Source: Macrotis lagotis (Eukaryota; Chordata; Mammalia; Peramelemorphia; Peramelidae). Taken from it: a stretch of 64,000 bases of DNA. Positions 46,561 through 58,924 of the stretch are shown here, piece after piece. Location of the stretch: the NCBI RefSeq assembly GCF_037893015.1, contig NC_133660.1, positions 160,636,937 through 160,700,936 of the forward strand, given 5' to 3'. Numbering within the stretch: the first letter of the stretch is position 1; each line of letters begins with the position of its first letter. Under the pieces are notes generated by a model, which ran no database searches, was not told the origin of the DNA, and saw nothing but the letters and a program-made list of their open reading frames with translations. The translations under genes and the position numbers were made by a program.

Positions 46561-47436
46561 CTTGCAAAGACAAGCTCTGTTGCACAAGACAGTGGCATTC
46601 CACACTTGAAACCATGGAGAACAATCCTAATGCTCTCTGTGACTCCTGATCTGCTTGTTGTAACTTTGGTAAATCAAAAACTCCTTGGAAGGAGGTGGGA
46701 GGAGGACTCTGAGCTAATACAATCACCTTTCATTGAACCTTTCCACAATACTATTCAAGACCTTCTAAAGACTCTCAGTATTGCCAACCAATACTTTTAT
46801 TTGGCTTTTCTTTATGTTGGCTCCTAGTTCCAAAGTAAAATTGTCAAACAAACCTGCTTAGAATAGGTTTCCCTGAGTATGGAGGAAACTGGATAAGATC
46901 CTATAAGTTTTCCATTAAAGTCAAGATGGGAGACTTGAATTAATGGGGAGTAACTCTAGAAATTTTAGAAAAGAGTTATGTTCAAACAAGATATATGTGT
47001 ATATATATATATGAAATTGAAGATGTCCAACAAGAGGAAAGGGGGTTGGGACTTAATTTTAGTGGGGACATGAAAGGAATCCAGGAGGTAGAAATGAAAA
47101 AGAGATGGTCCACTAAAGACAAGAAAGAAAAGGTGAGAAGGAGATGGTCTGGAACAGAATAAGTCCTTGAAAGCAGGTAGGAATAAATGAATAAGCCTGT
47201 ACTGACCTCTGCATATACTGACAGTCAAAGCTTATACCAAATCAGTATCAACATGATGCTCCTCATACCTGTAAAGTCTGTACCCCCAGTTCAGTCCTGG
47301 TTTCCCCATGTAGATCCAACATAGCTGTGAAATCCAAGGGTATATTTCTAATGTGCTCTCATTGTGACAGACCCCATAACAAATGCTATTTTTTTTCCCT
47401 TAACAAATGCTATTCTTGGAGTCAGTATTGGAGTGA

Positions 47437-47695
47437 GTCAGGGCAGCAAGGTAACACCTTGGATAGTGTGCTAGACCTGGACTCAGGAAGACTCATCTTC
47501 ATGAGTTCAAGTCCAGCCTCAGACACTTATTAGTTTGTGACCCTATAGCAATCACTTAACCATTTGCCTAAGTTTCCTCATCTGTATAATGAACTGGAGA
47601 AGGAAATGGGAAATGGCAAACCCCTCCATTATCTTTGCCAAACACAGTCACAAAGAGGCGGATGTGACTGAAAAATGACTCAATAACATCTGAGT
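47437..47695 (+). mobile_element. MAR1-like SINE
   Basis: 'gggcagcaaggtaacacctt', 'gtttcctcatctgtataatg', 'attatctttgccaaacacag' and 'ggatgtgactgaaaaatgac' in order. A tandem 'aacaaatgctatt' pair lies just upstream (near 47380-47415). Confidence 0.85.
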
Positions 47696-48279
47696 GAATC
47701 TGTGCAATAATATTCCAGGAACATCTGGCCTGAGTGTTACCATGGTGAAATGGGATATACCTTTTATCAATAGAGTTGGAAAAGAAATTCCCCTTTGTAA
47801 TGTAGAAGCTAAAAGGATGTGATTTCCTGCTTTACTCCAACAATCATACAATCCTGTAACAATTTGATGAGAATTTTGCACAATTGGGAAAATGGCAGGA
47901 AGCTAGTCCAAAACCATTAGAGCCAGGATCCCAAAGGCTGAGGGAAGGAGAGCATTCTTTGTCCTATTTAGTACATGTTGCATGCTCAAACCATGAAATC
48001 TGCCCTAAAGTAGGAACTGTAGCAAGAACAGTTAATATCCTTGTGAGTGTATGAATAGGGGCATTTTCTTCCTGAAAATACTAATGTCTTCATTATTCTA
48101 AATGGCTCACACTCTTCCTGCTCCTCTGGTTAGCATCATCTATCCTCAGCAGATTCTTCAAACTAATGTAGCTTTTCATAATTGATTATTTCTATGAACT
48201 ATTTATAAATGCAATAAAAATATCCAATGGGGCAATAGGGAAAATTCAATGGACTTGAGAAGATCTACAAGACGGTGGT

Positions 48280-48400
48280 TGAAATCCTATATCCTCTAGT
48301 TGCTATCTGAGTAAACTTAGGACCTCAGTTTCCTCACCTGTAAAGTAAGAATACTGGATTAGATGACTTCTAAACTAAGATTCTAATATCTTTGGCCTAC
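48280..48400 (+). mobile_element. MIR
   Basis: 'gacctcagtttcctcacctg' and 'ggattagatgacttctaaac'. Confidence 0.7.
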
Positions 48401-49117
48401 ATTAGAATTCATATAAGGTGGAGTAATAAAAACTCAAGAGCTTTTTTAAAGAGATAATTTTGCCCTAATCCCCAAATTGGAGCAGGCTTGGGTTTATTGG
48501 CATTTCAAGAGAGATAACAGATACTTCTTTTAGACTTTTGGTCTTTATGCTGAATATTTTATTATAAATATTGAACCAATATAAGCCTAAGGTGAAAGAA
48601 TGTGTGTCTTCTTTCATGAACACACTTGTTTTGGATGTCTACCCCACTTAAAATCTAAGATACTGTAGAGAAATTTGGGTTTAAACCTTTTCTTGCATCT
48701 AATCTCTAAGTGCTTTACTATTTTTTCTTTCCCAAAGGCGATTCAGTCATATACAACTTTTTAGTAGAACTTTGTGTGTCAGTTGCATTTTTTTCCAGTA
48801 TATTAATAGTAACAAAAATAAGTAGATCATTAACAGTAATAGAAATTCTGCAAAGTCAGTTGTGAGTCGCTATGGCTATGTAATCCTAGAGGTAGATGGG
48901 ACCTAGAGGTATGCTAGTCCTAATCCCCTCACTTTAAAAAGGAGAAAACTCCTTTGAGGGGACTTGTCCCTGTCCAAAAAAGAGAAACAAAAAAAGACTA
49001 ATTCAAAAATATCAAAATACCTGGAAATCCTATAAAAATAAGTAATATATTTAAAGATTTATTTTAAAAAACTTAGAAATTTCATTAATTAAGCTAGGTT
49101 GCTGTTGATGAAAGAAA

Positions 49118-49280
49118 CTTTTTTTTAAATTTTTCTTATTGATTTAAAGTAATGGGGATAAGAGTGACCTGCCCAAGATCACACAGCTGGGCAATTATTA
49201 ATTGTCTGAGACTGGATTTGAACTCCTGATCCTCCTGACTCCAGGGCTGGTGCTCTATCTAGTTAGCCACTTAGCTGCCA
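49118..49280 (-). mobile_element. WSINE1-like SINE (antisense)
   Basis: Diverged copy with 'acctgcccaagatcacacag' and 'gactccagggctggtgctct'. Confidence 0.88.
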
Positions 49281-49366
49281 CCAAAGCAGACTTCTTGTTG
49301 ATGGTTTCTATTTCACTTTCACTCTTCATGGAACAATATAAAACTTTGGGAAAAGAATGTTTCTCA

Positions 49367-49518
49367 GGCAGCTAGTTGGCACAGTGGATAGAGCACCAGC
49401 TCTGGAGTCAGGAGGACTTGAGTTCAAATGCACCCTCAGACTCTTAATCATCCTAGCTTTGTGACCTTGAGCAAGTCACTTAACCCCTTTGCCTTACAGA
49501 AAACCAAAAACAAGCAAA
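49367..49518 (+). mobile_element. WSINE1-like SINE
   Basis: Full-length copy with an imperfect TSD: aatgtttctca before, aatgtctttctca after. Confidence 0.9.
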
Positions 49519-49770
49519 AAAATGTCTTTCTCATGATGGGCTTTCATCATGTAAATAATCATTAAGACATCAAATTCCCATATGCAAAAGTGAAGAAAAT
49601 TCCCCCTGCCAAAGGACTGAATTAGCACTTCAGATTATCTGGGTTGTGCAGTCACAGGAACCTCAGTTATCTGAAATTCATGATTAGAGAGTTTTCTTCT
49701 TCATTTTATGTAGAAGGAAGTTGAGCCCCAGAGAGAAAGAGAGAGGGAGTGCACATGTGTGTGCACACGT

Positions 49771-49807
<37 letters not shown>
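49771..49807. repeat. (CA)n microsatellite
   Basis: CA run preceded by 'gtgcacatgtgtgtgcacac' and followed by TC-rich sequence. Confidence 0.95.
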
Positions 49808-49811
<4 letters not shown>

Positions 49812-50189
49812 CTCTTTCTCTCAAAATGGTCCCCAGATAAACAAATTATACAGATGGATGGGGCTGGGCAGTTGAGATTTCATTATAATTCATTTTAATT
49901 TACCAGACATATCTGGCTACATGACTTAATAACAGTCATATTCTTTCTTGTAATAATAAATCAAGGGGAAAAAACAATTATCTTCTTAATCATAATACCT
50001 GTCATAAACCTAGAGGAAAATATAGGGATGTTTGAATGTTATAAAGGGATCTCATTCAAATCTCTTACTGATATCTGGTTTTGGACATTGAGAGGGCAGA
50101 GGACCAGGAAAAATGCCCTCTCCCTTATTTCCTTTGTTAAAGGTACTGGTGTAGTGCTGACACACTAAGATAAATCTGACAAAGTCATA

Positions 50190-51715
50190 GTCGTAGATGC
50201 CTTAGTTTACCATTCACAGTGGCCATGAGATTGGAAAAGATCCCAAAGAAGGACAATGCCAGGCAATATTGAAATTATCCAACACTTCACACATTTCAAA
50301 TGCAAGGAAGGTTATGCTTAAGATTTTGCAAGCTACATTTCAGCAATACGGCATCCAAAGACACTAGAAGAGCAGGCTGGTTTTCAAAGAGGCAAAGGAA
50401 CTAGAGACCAAATTGCCAACATTCCTTCCTTATGGAGAAAGCAAGGGAATTTCATAAAAACATCTACTTCTGCTTCATTGACTACAATAAAGTCTTTTAC
50501 TGTGTGCATCACAACAAAATGTGGCAAGTCACAAAGAGATGGGAGTACCAGAATACTTTGTCTCCTAAGAAACCTGAATGCAGGACAAAAAGCAACAATT
50601 ATAGGGGCAGCTAGGTGGTGCAGTAGATAGAGTACTGGCCCTGGAGTCAGGAGTACCTGAGTTCAAATGCGGCCTCAGACACTTAATAATTACCTAGGCC
50701 ACACAGTAGCCTTGGGCAAACCACTTAACCCCATTTGCCTTGCCAAAAAAAACCTAAAAAAAAAAAAAGAAGAAGAAGAAGCAACAATTAGAACCAAATG
50801 TGGAACAACTGATTGATTTAAGATTGGAAAAGGAGGACTACAAGGCTGTCACACTATTGTCACTTTTTTATTTAACTTATATTCAGAGTACATCATTTGA
50901 TATATGAGGCTGGATGATCAAAGACCAGAATGAGGGTTACCAGTAGAAATATAAAAAAATCTCAAATATGCAAATGATACCACTCTGATGGAAGAAAGGA
51001 AAGAGGAATTAAGAAGTTTCTTGGTCAGGGTGAAAGAGGAGAAAGTAAAAGTTGGGTCAAAGTTTAACATAAAAAGATTTTGGCAACTGGTTTCATTACT
51101 TCATGGCAAATGGAGAAGAAAAAGAAAGTGTCTCTATTTTTAGGCTCAAAGATCCTTGCCAGATGGGGACAAAGTCATAAAATTAAAAGACATTTGCTCT
51201 TGTAAGCAAAACTGTGACAAATCTGAGCAGCATGCTAAAAAAGAGGGATATCACCTTTCCAACAAAAGTCTACATAACCAAAGCTATGGCTTTTTCCAGT
51301 AGTAGCGAATGACTGTAAGAAGTTGCACTAAATGGAAAGCTAAGTGCCACAGAATTGTTGCTTGGGAATTGTGGTGCTAGAGAATACTTTCGAGAGTTCC
51401 TTGCACTTCAAGGAGATCAATTCAGTCTTATACTTAAAGATACTTAAAGAAATTCAAGTATTCATTGGAAGGTCAAATACTAAAGTTGAAAATTATCTAC
51501 TTTGGCCACATAATGAGAAGATCAGACTCACTGGAAAAGACCCTGATGTTAGGAAATTTTGAAAGAAAAAGGGAAAGGGCATGAGAGGGATAGATAGTGT
51601 CATGGAAATAACAACCATGAACTTGGACAGACTTCAGGAGATAGTAGTGGATAGAAGGGCTAGTCATGCTATGGTCTTTGGGGTCACAAAGAGTCCAATA
51701 CAACTGAAAACAAAA
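50190..51715 (+). mobile_element. RTE/BovB-type LINE, 5'-truncated, degenerate
   Basis: Translated in pieces it follows the BovB reverse transcriptase in order: AGFQRGKGTRDQIANI-like, a catalytic-region motif in which CFIDYNKVFYCVHHNK stands for the family's CFIDYAKAFDCVDHNK, YADDTTLM-like at about 50965-50995, FLGSK at about 51140, 'TKVENYLLWPHNEK' for the YFGHLMRR region, and the C-terminal GIDSVMEITTMNLDRLQEIV. The frame is broken by several stops and shifts, so it is inactive. A WSINE1-like SINE interrupts it at 50602-50778. The tail 'gtcacaaagagtccaataca' resembles MAR1 tails. Confidence 0.9.
50602..50778 (+). mobile_element. WSINE1-like SINE inside the BovB LINE
   Basis: TSD aagcaacaatta at 50590-50601 and 50779-50790. 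The tail has grown an (AAG)n stretch. Confidence 0.93.
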
Positions 51716-51719
51716 AACA

Positions 51720-52240
51720 ATCTTTACCCCCCCCCCACCATAGATGGTAATAACTCATTTTCCTTCCAAGGAATGGCAGCTGTCCAGTGACATACCAAGA
51801 TCCTCAGAGAATGTGTAGCATATAGACAGTGTTATTTCACTGCCCCAACTCACCTCTTAGGCATTGAGTCCCTAGGAAAGGGAAATGAACTCTATAAGAT
51901 CATTCCCTACTCCCTTCAGGATAATAAATCTTGGCTATGAATATATAACCTAATCAGTCTAGCCTTCTCTAATTCCTAATAAGCATCTGTACCAACATCT
52001 AGGAATATTGCGAATTACACTAATTATCAGTGACAATCAGAACCTTTTGACTTTCTTCTTCCATTAACCAGTTATAGAGTTGATTATTCTCTAGTGTTAC
52101 CCCTATTTTTATTTCAAAGATCCACCTAGGCCTCCTTGCTTTTCTCACATTGTGTTCATTTCAGCTCAATTTAATTTTCTTCCCTTTTCCTCCCAGGCCT
52201 TTTCATTCCCAGTGTTAGCAAGTTGCCTGAGAAAAGATCT
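51720..52240. other. Unassigned intronic DNA
   Basis: A short poly-C tract (51728-51737) then mixed sequence; nothing recognised. Confidence 0.4.
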
Positions 52241-52800
52241 TGGATCCACTGCTTAATAATCAGTCAACAACCCTTTATTAAGTGCCTCCTATTTGCCAAG
52301 AATGTGCTAGGCCATGTATAGATTGGGAACTCAAAAATAAAAGTGAAATGATAACCTGCCCTCAAGAAGCTTACATTCTAATGAGATAGGTATTAGTACT
52401 TATATAAATATAGATGCAAATATGGAGAAGTCTGGACAAACATCTGGAGAGACCAGGAAAAGCCTCATGCAGACCTCTTGAGTTGGGTCTTAAAGGAAAA
52501 CAAGGAATCTAAGAAGTGCATGTGAGGAAAGAGGTTAGAGATAGTAAACAGTACAAAGGCATTGAAACAAGAGATGGACTGTATTGATCCAGGAACAAAA
52601 AAAAAGGCTAATATGACTGGGCAGTAAGGTGTATAGAGAGGAATAAAATGTAATGAGGCCAGGGAAGTAGTGGGGTGAGTGTAACAAGGGCCCAACAGGA
52701 GTTAACATTTGGTCCTAAAGGTAATAGAGAGCCACTGGAACTTATCTAGTAGGAAATTACCTAGTCAGACCTATGCTTTAGGAAAGCTATTTTGATAACT
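52240..52800. repeat. Ancient interspersed repeat with L2-like antisense start
   Basis: 'ctttattaagtgcctcctat', 'gccctcaagaagcttacatt', 'gagttgggtcttaaaggaaa', 'agagagccactggaacttat' and 'ggaaagctattttgataact' match, in order, a long mammalian repeat whose name I cannot give. Shorter relatives: 31395-31600, 37080-37200, 58535-58625 and 63530-63625. Confidence 0.6.
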
Positions 52801-52879
52801 GTGTGGAAGAGAGTGGTGTGAAACTTTAGCCAGGAAAACCACTTAGAAAGTTGTACTCACAAAGAATTTGAAGATTTAC

Positions 52880-53085
52880 TAGGTGATTTGTAGACATTCT
52901 CTCAATTGAGTCTCACAGCCATTCTGTTATATTAGTACCAAAGGTATAATTATCCCCATTTTACAGATGAAGAAAGGGAGACTCAGAGAGTTTGAGTGAC
53001 TTGCTCATGGGTCACAAAGCTAGTAAGTGCCAGAACTCGGGTCCTACTGACTTGAAATCCACCATGTCATACACTGTCCACTACT
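52880..53085 (-). mobile_element. MIR (antisense)
   Basis: 'ccccattttacagatgaaga', 'gagtgacttgctcatgggtc' and 'gctagtaagtgccagaactc' match closely. Confidence 0.85.
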
Positions 53086-53284
53086 CAGCAGGTGCTTAGA
53101 CAGCAACATGCTCATCACTCTTGAGTATTGGATCCATACAACATTCTAACCCATGAATGATCAAGTTTTGAAGGTTCCATCATTCTATAATCAGAAAGTT
53201 TTCTTTGCCAGTCACTGTTTTCTCTCCATTTCTTGCTTGAGAGAAAGAAGGTACTCCCAACAGATGATGAACATAAAGCTTCAG

Positions 53285-53433
53285 GGTGGCTAGGTGGCGC
53301 AGTGGATAAAGCACCAGCCCTGGAGTCAGGAGTACCTGGGTTCAAATCTGGTCTCAAATACTTAATAATTACCTAGCTGTGTGGCCTTGGGCAAGCCATT
53401 TAACCCCATTTGCCTTTCAAAATCCTAAAATAA
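53285..53433 (+). mobile_element. WSINE1-like SINE with TSD
   Basis: Full-length copy with a perfect 12-bp TSD (ataaagcttcag) at 53273-53284 and 53434-53445. Confidence 0.94.
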
Positions 53434-53814
53434 ATAAAGCTTCAGATAAAATTTATTTTCAAGAAAGAGGAGCGAATATTCAGAAGGGAGAACAAAGGCT
53501 GTGTTTATCAAGAGTTTTTATGCAGCTTTGAGAGTTCAAAGAAGTTCTGTAGGATGTAAATTATCCTTTTTCCATAAAAGTTTTTAAAGAGAGCCTATTA
53601 ACAAGGATACCTAAAGTTTCTTTATTCTCCTTCCTAATCTGTCTCTTCCCCACTAGCCTAATTTTTTCTTTGTAAGCACCATCCCCCCTAAAATAATGGC
53701 AGCAGGAGCAAGAGTATAGCCATAATGGTCAGTAAAACATCTGAATGATCCACACAATTCTTCAACATGTTATTAACTTTTTCCTGTGGAAAAAATGACA
53801 TGATAAGGCTATGT

Positions 53815-53817
<3 letters not shown>

Positions 53818-53849
<32 letters not shown>

Positions 53850-53868
53850 GTATATGTATATGTATATG
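53818..53868. repeat. (TA)n / TATG microsatellite
   Basis: TA run followed by TATATG units. Confidence 0.92.
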
Positions 53869-54459
53869 CTTTATTTTTTTATTTTTCTACCCTTAGTCAT
53901 AAAACCCCGGGTAGAAAATATTTCATTGTTTATCTTTCCCTCTTATTTCTGGTGCACAGCTGTCTCCTCTTGTCCACACATTACTTCATTGCTTATCTGA
54001 AGCTTTATTATCTTCTGTTTTGTTCTGCTCCCCTGTGTGTGTTGTGTCTACAGGCCTCCACTTTCTCTTCACTGTAGGAAATGTAGTAAGTAATCAAGTG
54101 GTGAAGTCATCCCTTTGGTAGACAGTCACTAGTTCAAATACTAAAGCATTTCTTCCCAGACCTGGAGTTTCTGAAATCTCAACACATCTTCAGATCAGCA
54201 ATTCCCTAACTTGGAAGTTATGACATCCTGCCATTGTTGTATTTTGTGACATCCCTCCTCCCTCTACCCTAACCACCACTCCCATACAACCATTTTAAAA
54301 TTACTGAGAAGCATAGGTTTATTTTTAAAATTAAAATGATTTGATTCAGAATCAGTCTTATTTGGAAGTTTTTTAATTTCCTCATGCTCTTTGGGGGGGG
54401 GCATAGTAAATCACCAAAATGAAGTGATTATTATATTACATTTTGGAATAAGGTGATGT

Positions 54460-54620
54460 TGCTAACTAGCTTCAGATCCCACCCCTGCCATGAGTTAAAT
54501 GTTCTTAAGCAGATCATCTAATCTCTTTGAATTTTAGTTTCTTCATCTGCAAAATGAGGGAGTTGGCAAACATGGTATCTGAGATCTCTTCCAAATCTAG
54601 ATCTGTGAAGCTATGTTCCA
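54460..54620 (+). mobile_element. MIR
   Basis: 'tcttaagcagatcatctaat', 'ttagtttcttcatctgcaaa', 'aatgagggagttggcaaaca' and 'gagatctcttccaaatctag'. Confidence 0.75.
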
Positions 54621-55029
54621 ATGAAATATGCCATTTTTCACCAGAATTCTGATTTGTTTATACTCTGCCTAAAATGTCTTGTTATTTGTGTTCAATTTCT
54701 TTTAAAAAATAAAAAAAATCCTTACAAGGTTCTTTTTAATTTTTTCTTCTGTTTTCTGTATTTTTCTATTTTGTCTAATTTTTATTTTTGCTCTATGCAA
54801 CTATGTCAGTCTTCTTGTCCTTAGTAAACTTTTAATAAGGTCTATTGAATTGAATTCAGAAGGCTGGTAAAATGTTTAGAACCTCAAAATCAATATATCC
54901 TCCAATCTATGGCTCAGGTCAAGTCAGTTACCTTTCATTCTCACCGACAGTTCAAATCGACTGGGAGAGGATCTTGGTCCATTGCTTAATATTCAGTCAT
55001 CAACCATTTATTAAGTACCTCCTGCTTGC

Positions 55030-55715
55030 CAAACTGGTTGATTGGTTGGTTCTTTTCCTTTGTTATTGAAGACCAAAATGACATCACTATGTTTGAGATG
55101 TATTACGGTATATCTGACTGTTGTTAATCAGACCAATATGAACTTGGAATGCTCTACCACAGGTCAGGCACAAGTAGTCCATGTGAAAACCTGGGGTGGG
55201 TACTCTGAACTTACGGATGTCACATTTCCTTTGAGATACTTCAATTCTGCCTTCCTCATAGAGCGCAGCACCCTCACTAATGAAGGCACACCACGCTGGG
55301 AGGTCCTATGCCAATGTCACCCATGTTGCACAATCAATTCTAAAGTTCTTCAATAAGACCTTCAGGGTGTCTTGGTATCAATTCTTCTGACCCCCTTGTG
55401 AGCACTTGCCCTGTGTGAGTTCTCCAAAAAATAGTTTTGGGGAAATATATGTCTGACATTCTAACAAGGTCCAGCCCATCATAGTTGTACTCTCTGTAGT
55501 AATGTTGGAATGCTAGGCAGTTTGGCTCAAGAAAGGACCTCAGGGTCTGATATCTTCTCCTGCCAGGTGATCTTCAGAATCTTCCTAAGACAATTTAAAT
55601 GGAAGCAATTCAGTTTCCTGGTATGGCACGGATAGACTGTCTAGGTTTCACAAGCACATAGCAATGAAGTCAGCACAAGAGCTCTGTAGACCCTCATTTT
55701 GGTAGTCCAAAAGGG
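55030..55715 (-). mobile_element. LINE 3' ORF end and 3' UTR (antisense), clade unassigned
   Basis: On the minus strand the reading passes through an LVRMSD-like 'wagHvvRM' region (about 55450-55510), a DLPAWCAFISEGAALYEEGR stretch (about 55240-55310) and a CLTCGRAFQVHIGL stretch with a zinc-finger-like CxxC (about 55135-55180). This is the order known for the C-terminus of some non-LTR retrotransposons. Several stops show it is dead. RTE-X- or R4-like clades are candidates. Its last 60 bases resemble the tail of the composite SINEs. Confidence 0.7.
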
Positions 55716-55724
55716 GTGGGGGGG

Positions 55725-56305
55725 GGAGGAAAAAGGATCTAATTGTACAAAAATATTTATGGCTTCTCTTTGTGGAAGTTAAAAATTAGAAATAGAAGGT
55801 ATACCCATTAATTAAAGAATGGTTGAAAAAGCTATGATTTTATGATTGTGATGGAATATTATTGTGCTATAAGAAAAGACAAGCAAGCAGATTTCAGAAA
55901 CCTGGAAAGATTTACATGACTGATGCAAAGTGAAGTGAGTTGAACCAGGAGAACATTGTACACAGTAGCAACATTGTACAATGAAGAATTATAACTATTC
56001 TCAGCAATACAATGAACCAATACAATCCCAAAGGACTCAAAATGAAGCAACCTATCCTCTCCAGAGAAAGAACTAATGCTATCTGAATGCAGGTCATAGT
56101 AACTATTTTTCACTTTCTTCTTTTTTTGTTGAGTTTTTTTAAAATAGAAAATTACTAAAATTGCAATGTTTTAAGTATATAACATACTGGATTGCTTACT
56201 GTCTTAAGGGAGGGAGAGAAGAAGGGATAGAATTTTGAAGTAAAAACTTTTAAAAACAAATGTTAAAAACTGTTTGAACATGTAATTGAAAGAATTTTTT
56301 TTAAT
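55725..56305 (+). mobile_element. L1 ORF2 end and 3' UTR
   Basis: 'aatatttatggcttctcttt', 'gattgtgatggaatattatt', 'tgatgcaaagtgaagtgagt' and 'ctctccagagaaagaactaa' in L1 order. Confidence 0.85.
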
Positions 56306-56309
56306 TGCA

Positions 56310-57505
56310 ATACTCATCTTATAGAACCATAAGTTGATTTAGAATTAGTCCTTTTATATCCAAGGTAGTGGCAGGTAAAAGTTAACTAGAGAAAAGCATT
56401 AGGTTTAAGAACTATCCAGGACCCTATGAGTTTGTTAGAAGGGTTTGTCCCTGTTTTGTCATGGACTGTTATGGGGACCTATTGTTAGGAAAAGACTGTG
56501 AAAATTCTTACTGTGATGCTGGGTCAGGTAGAACCTCACCATCTCCAGGAAGGAATATAGAAGCTCTCTACAATCTGTTGTAGAGGGAAGGTTCCCACTC
56601 TGGGTTTCCAGCTCAGGAAGCTGAGGGATCCTATGGTCAGGATTCTCTCTAACCTCCTTGTTCAAATTGGGATCTGAATAATATAGAAATGACCCAATGC
56701 CTAGTCATTTAGGACTTCTCAGAATGGGAAGTGGGTCATGGTTGTCATTTTAGACTCTCATGTTGCAATTTCTTTTTGTAATTCCCCATCTGTCATTAAG
56801 ATGGCCTTTCAGTTGAGCAGCCCAGTTACTAACTCCCATCATGTTTTATCAAAAAGATTTCTAGATGGATCTTTTGATTCCATCTCACTTTTGACTTCAT
56901 AATCAGCTGCAAGACAACCCATGCCTTGTGCCTCCTTTTTCTCCAGGAGAAGTTTTAACATTGGCCACCAAAAAAATATGCAAAACATTTTTAAGACCCT
57001 CAGATCAAAAGATTTGATTTCCTTCTCTGTCATCAATTGGAAAGCACATTTTGAAGCCTTTTACATAGTATCTTTCTTTCCATTTTCCCTCTCGTTTTTA
57101 TTTCCAAATTTTCCCTTTATACTCTTACTTCATTTTAATAAAATAACATTTTTTTTTTACTAGTGCCCTTTGGCTTGGTGATATTAGTTTAAACAGGAAA
57201 AGGTTGAAGAAGTGAGAGGCTCACTATGTTGTTTCTCCATTTCTGTGTTGCAATTCTTTATTTTGAAAGTTTTCTCCTTTGGATCAACTTGAATCCTCAG
57301 AATTCTTAGGGGAAAAGCATGTTCTAATTTGCCCAAAGAAGACCCTTATATTTAAACTTTACCATCATGTGTTTAGTAAATGAAAAAATTAAACTCTGTT
57401 TCCAGGCTCTTCCATAATTCTCAGCAAAGAGGACATATCACTGAACATGAACATAAAATAACTTTCCTAGAGGATTTGTCTGGTTATTAAAAGGATGGGG
57501 TTGAT
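56310..57505. other. Unassigned intronic DNA
   Basis: No clear repeat or coding sequence. Confidence 0.4.
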
Positions 57506-57508
57506 AGC

Positions 57509-57511
<3 letters not shown>

Positions 57512-57573
<62 letters not shown>
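57512..57573. repeat. (TA)n(CA)n microsatellite
   Basis: About 50 bases of TA followed by a short CA run. Confidence 0.95.
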
Positions 57574-57574
<1 letters not shown>

Positions 57575-57579
57575 TTGTT

Positions 57580-58380
57580 TCCCTCTGTAATCCCCCCCAC
57601 TTTAAACCTCTGCCCATGTTTTCAGAGCTATGAATTTTTTTATTTTTTAAGGGCAATCTCTTTTTCCTCTTTTCAATGTAATGGCAGATTTCATAATTGA
57701 CTTGTATATTTTTCAAGAGTCTCTTTCCCAGTAAATTTTTATTTGCCAACCCATGTGCATTTCTATACACAGAATGTGAGTTTATTTTACTTAATAGATG
57801 ACTACTGGATGTGTACTCATCCTCTTGCTCCAGAACACCACTCCCCAAAAAAGAAAAATAGGACATGATTTCTTCTCATGCTTTGTTTCTTTGGATGTTT
57901 TTTTTTTTCTGTCTCTCCATAATCTGTAGGACCAAAGCTATAGTTTGTGTACATTAAATTGAAGGGACATGCATGGGGAATTTTACCCAGAACCATTTAT
58001 AATGTCCTGGAATTCTGTGGTAGGCAGCATTCTAGCCGGAAAAGACCACTGACCTCCAAATTCAAGGCTCAGGAGAATTCAGGAAATTTCTTTGTTCAAA
58101 GGTTCTTTCCTGCAGCTATCTCCACCAGCTTGTTATTTGTTCCATATATGTAAATGGGATATAATACCACAATACTATGTGCTGACCACCTGCCTTGATT
58201 GCTGTAGGGCTCTCCAAATTTGGAGATACGAAGTTGAAGTTCCAAGGATATGCAAAGTGCCTAAAGTGGAAAATTAGTTTTATTTCTCAGCCTGACTCTA
58301 CCTCCTAGGTTATTGTTACTTTTTACTTTTTAAATGACAAAAGAGTATTTTCACCAAATAATTAATATTGTTAATTACTC
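57580..58380. other. Unassigned intronic DNA
   Basis: Mixed composition; no repeat family recognised. Confidence 0.4.
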
Positions 58381-58387
58381 AGATTAA

Positions 58388-58438
58388 AGTATATATATAT
58401 ATATATATATACATATACATACACACACACACACACAT

Positions 58439-58482
<44 letters not shown>
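58388..58482. repeat. (TA)n(CA)n(TA)n compound microsatellite
   Basis: TA run, 'catacac' and CA units, then a longer TA run. Confidence 0.95.
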
Positions 58483-58485
<3 letters not shown>

Positions 58486-58534
58486 TGCTTATAAAGTTCT
58501 CAATTTGGCTCTTTTCGAACCTGATTGTGACTTG

Positions 58535-58625
58535 GCAGTCATCAATTCAATTCAGCAAGTATTTTTTTAAACCCTCCTATACACTAAGCACTGGGCTAGG
58601 AACTTGGGATTACAAAAACAAAAAG
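58535..58625 (-). mobile_element. L2/MIR-type tail (antisense)
   Basis: 'caattcagcaagtatttttt' and 'agcactgggctaggaacttg' match the start of the ancient repeat at 52240. Confidence 0.5.
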
Positions 58626-58924
58626 AAAACAGAAATAATATTTTATTATTATTTTGTGAATGTTTATATTATGTGGATACACATATAAATGTGTGTATAT
58701 ATATATATGCATATTTTCTCTTTGTTGTCCATATTTAAATAGTTCATTTTTACTTAAGGTTCAATTCCATAATTCTTTTCTATTTGACATTTTAAAATTA
58801 TAAAAATTGATATTAAATTTATTTTAAGAGATAAATGTGAATTAAAGCTGTTCACATACTGCCCTAAAACCATTCTTAATTTCTTCATATTTTTTCCATC
58901 TTGGTCTTTATGGTTTCTTAAATT

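Noticed and set aside
46474-46827. 117-codon open frame in the intron
   Set aside because: It starts in an antisense L1 fragment and runs into unassigned DNA; no domain seen and the length is plausible by chance.
55042-55356. 104-codon + strand frame
   Set aside because: Lies antisense to a degenerate LINE reading on the minus strand, which explains the sequence better.
57438-57866. 142-codon minus-strand frame
   Set aside because: Contains a long Ile/Tyr run from the TA microsatellite; the rest shows no family signal.
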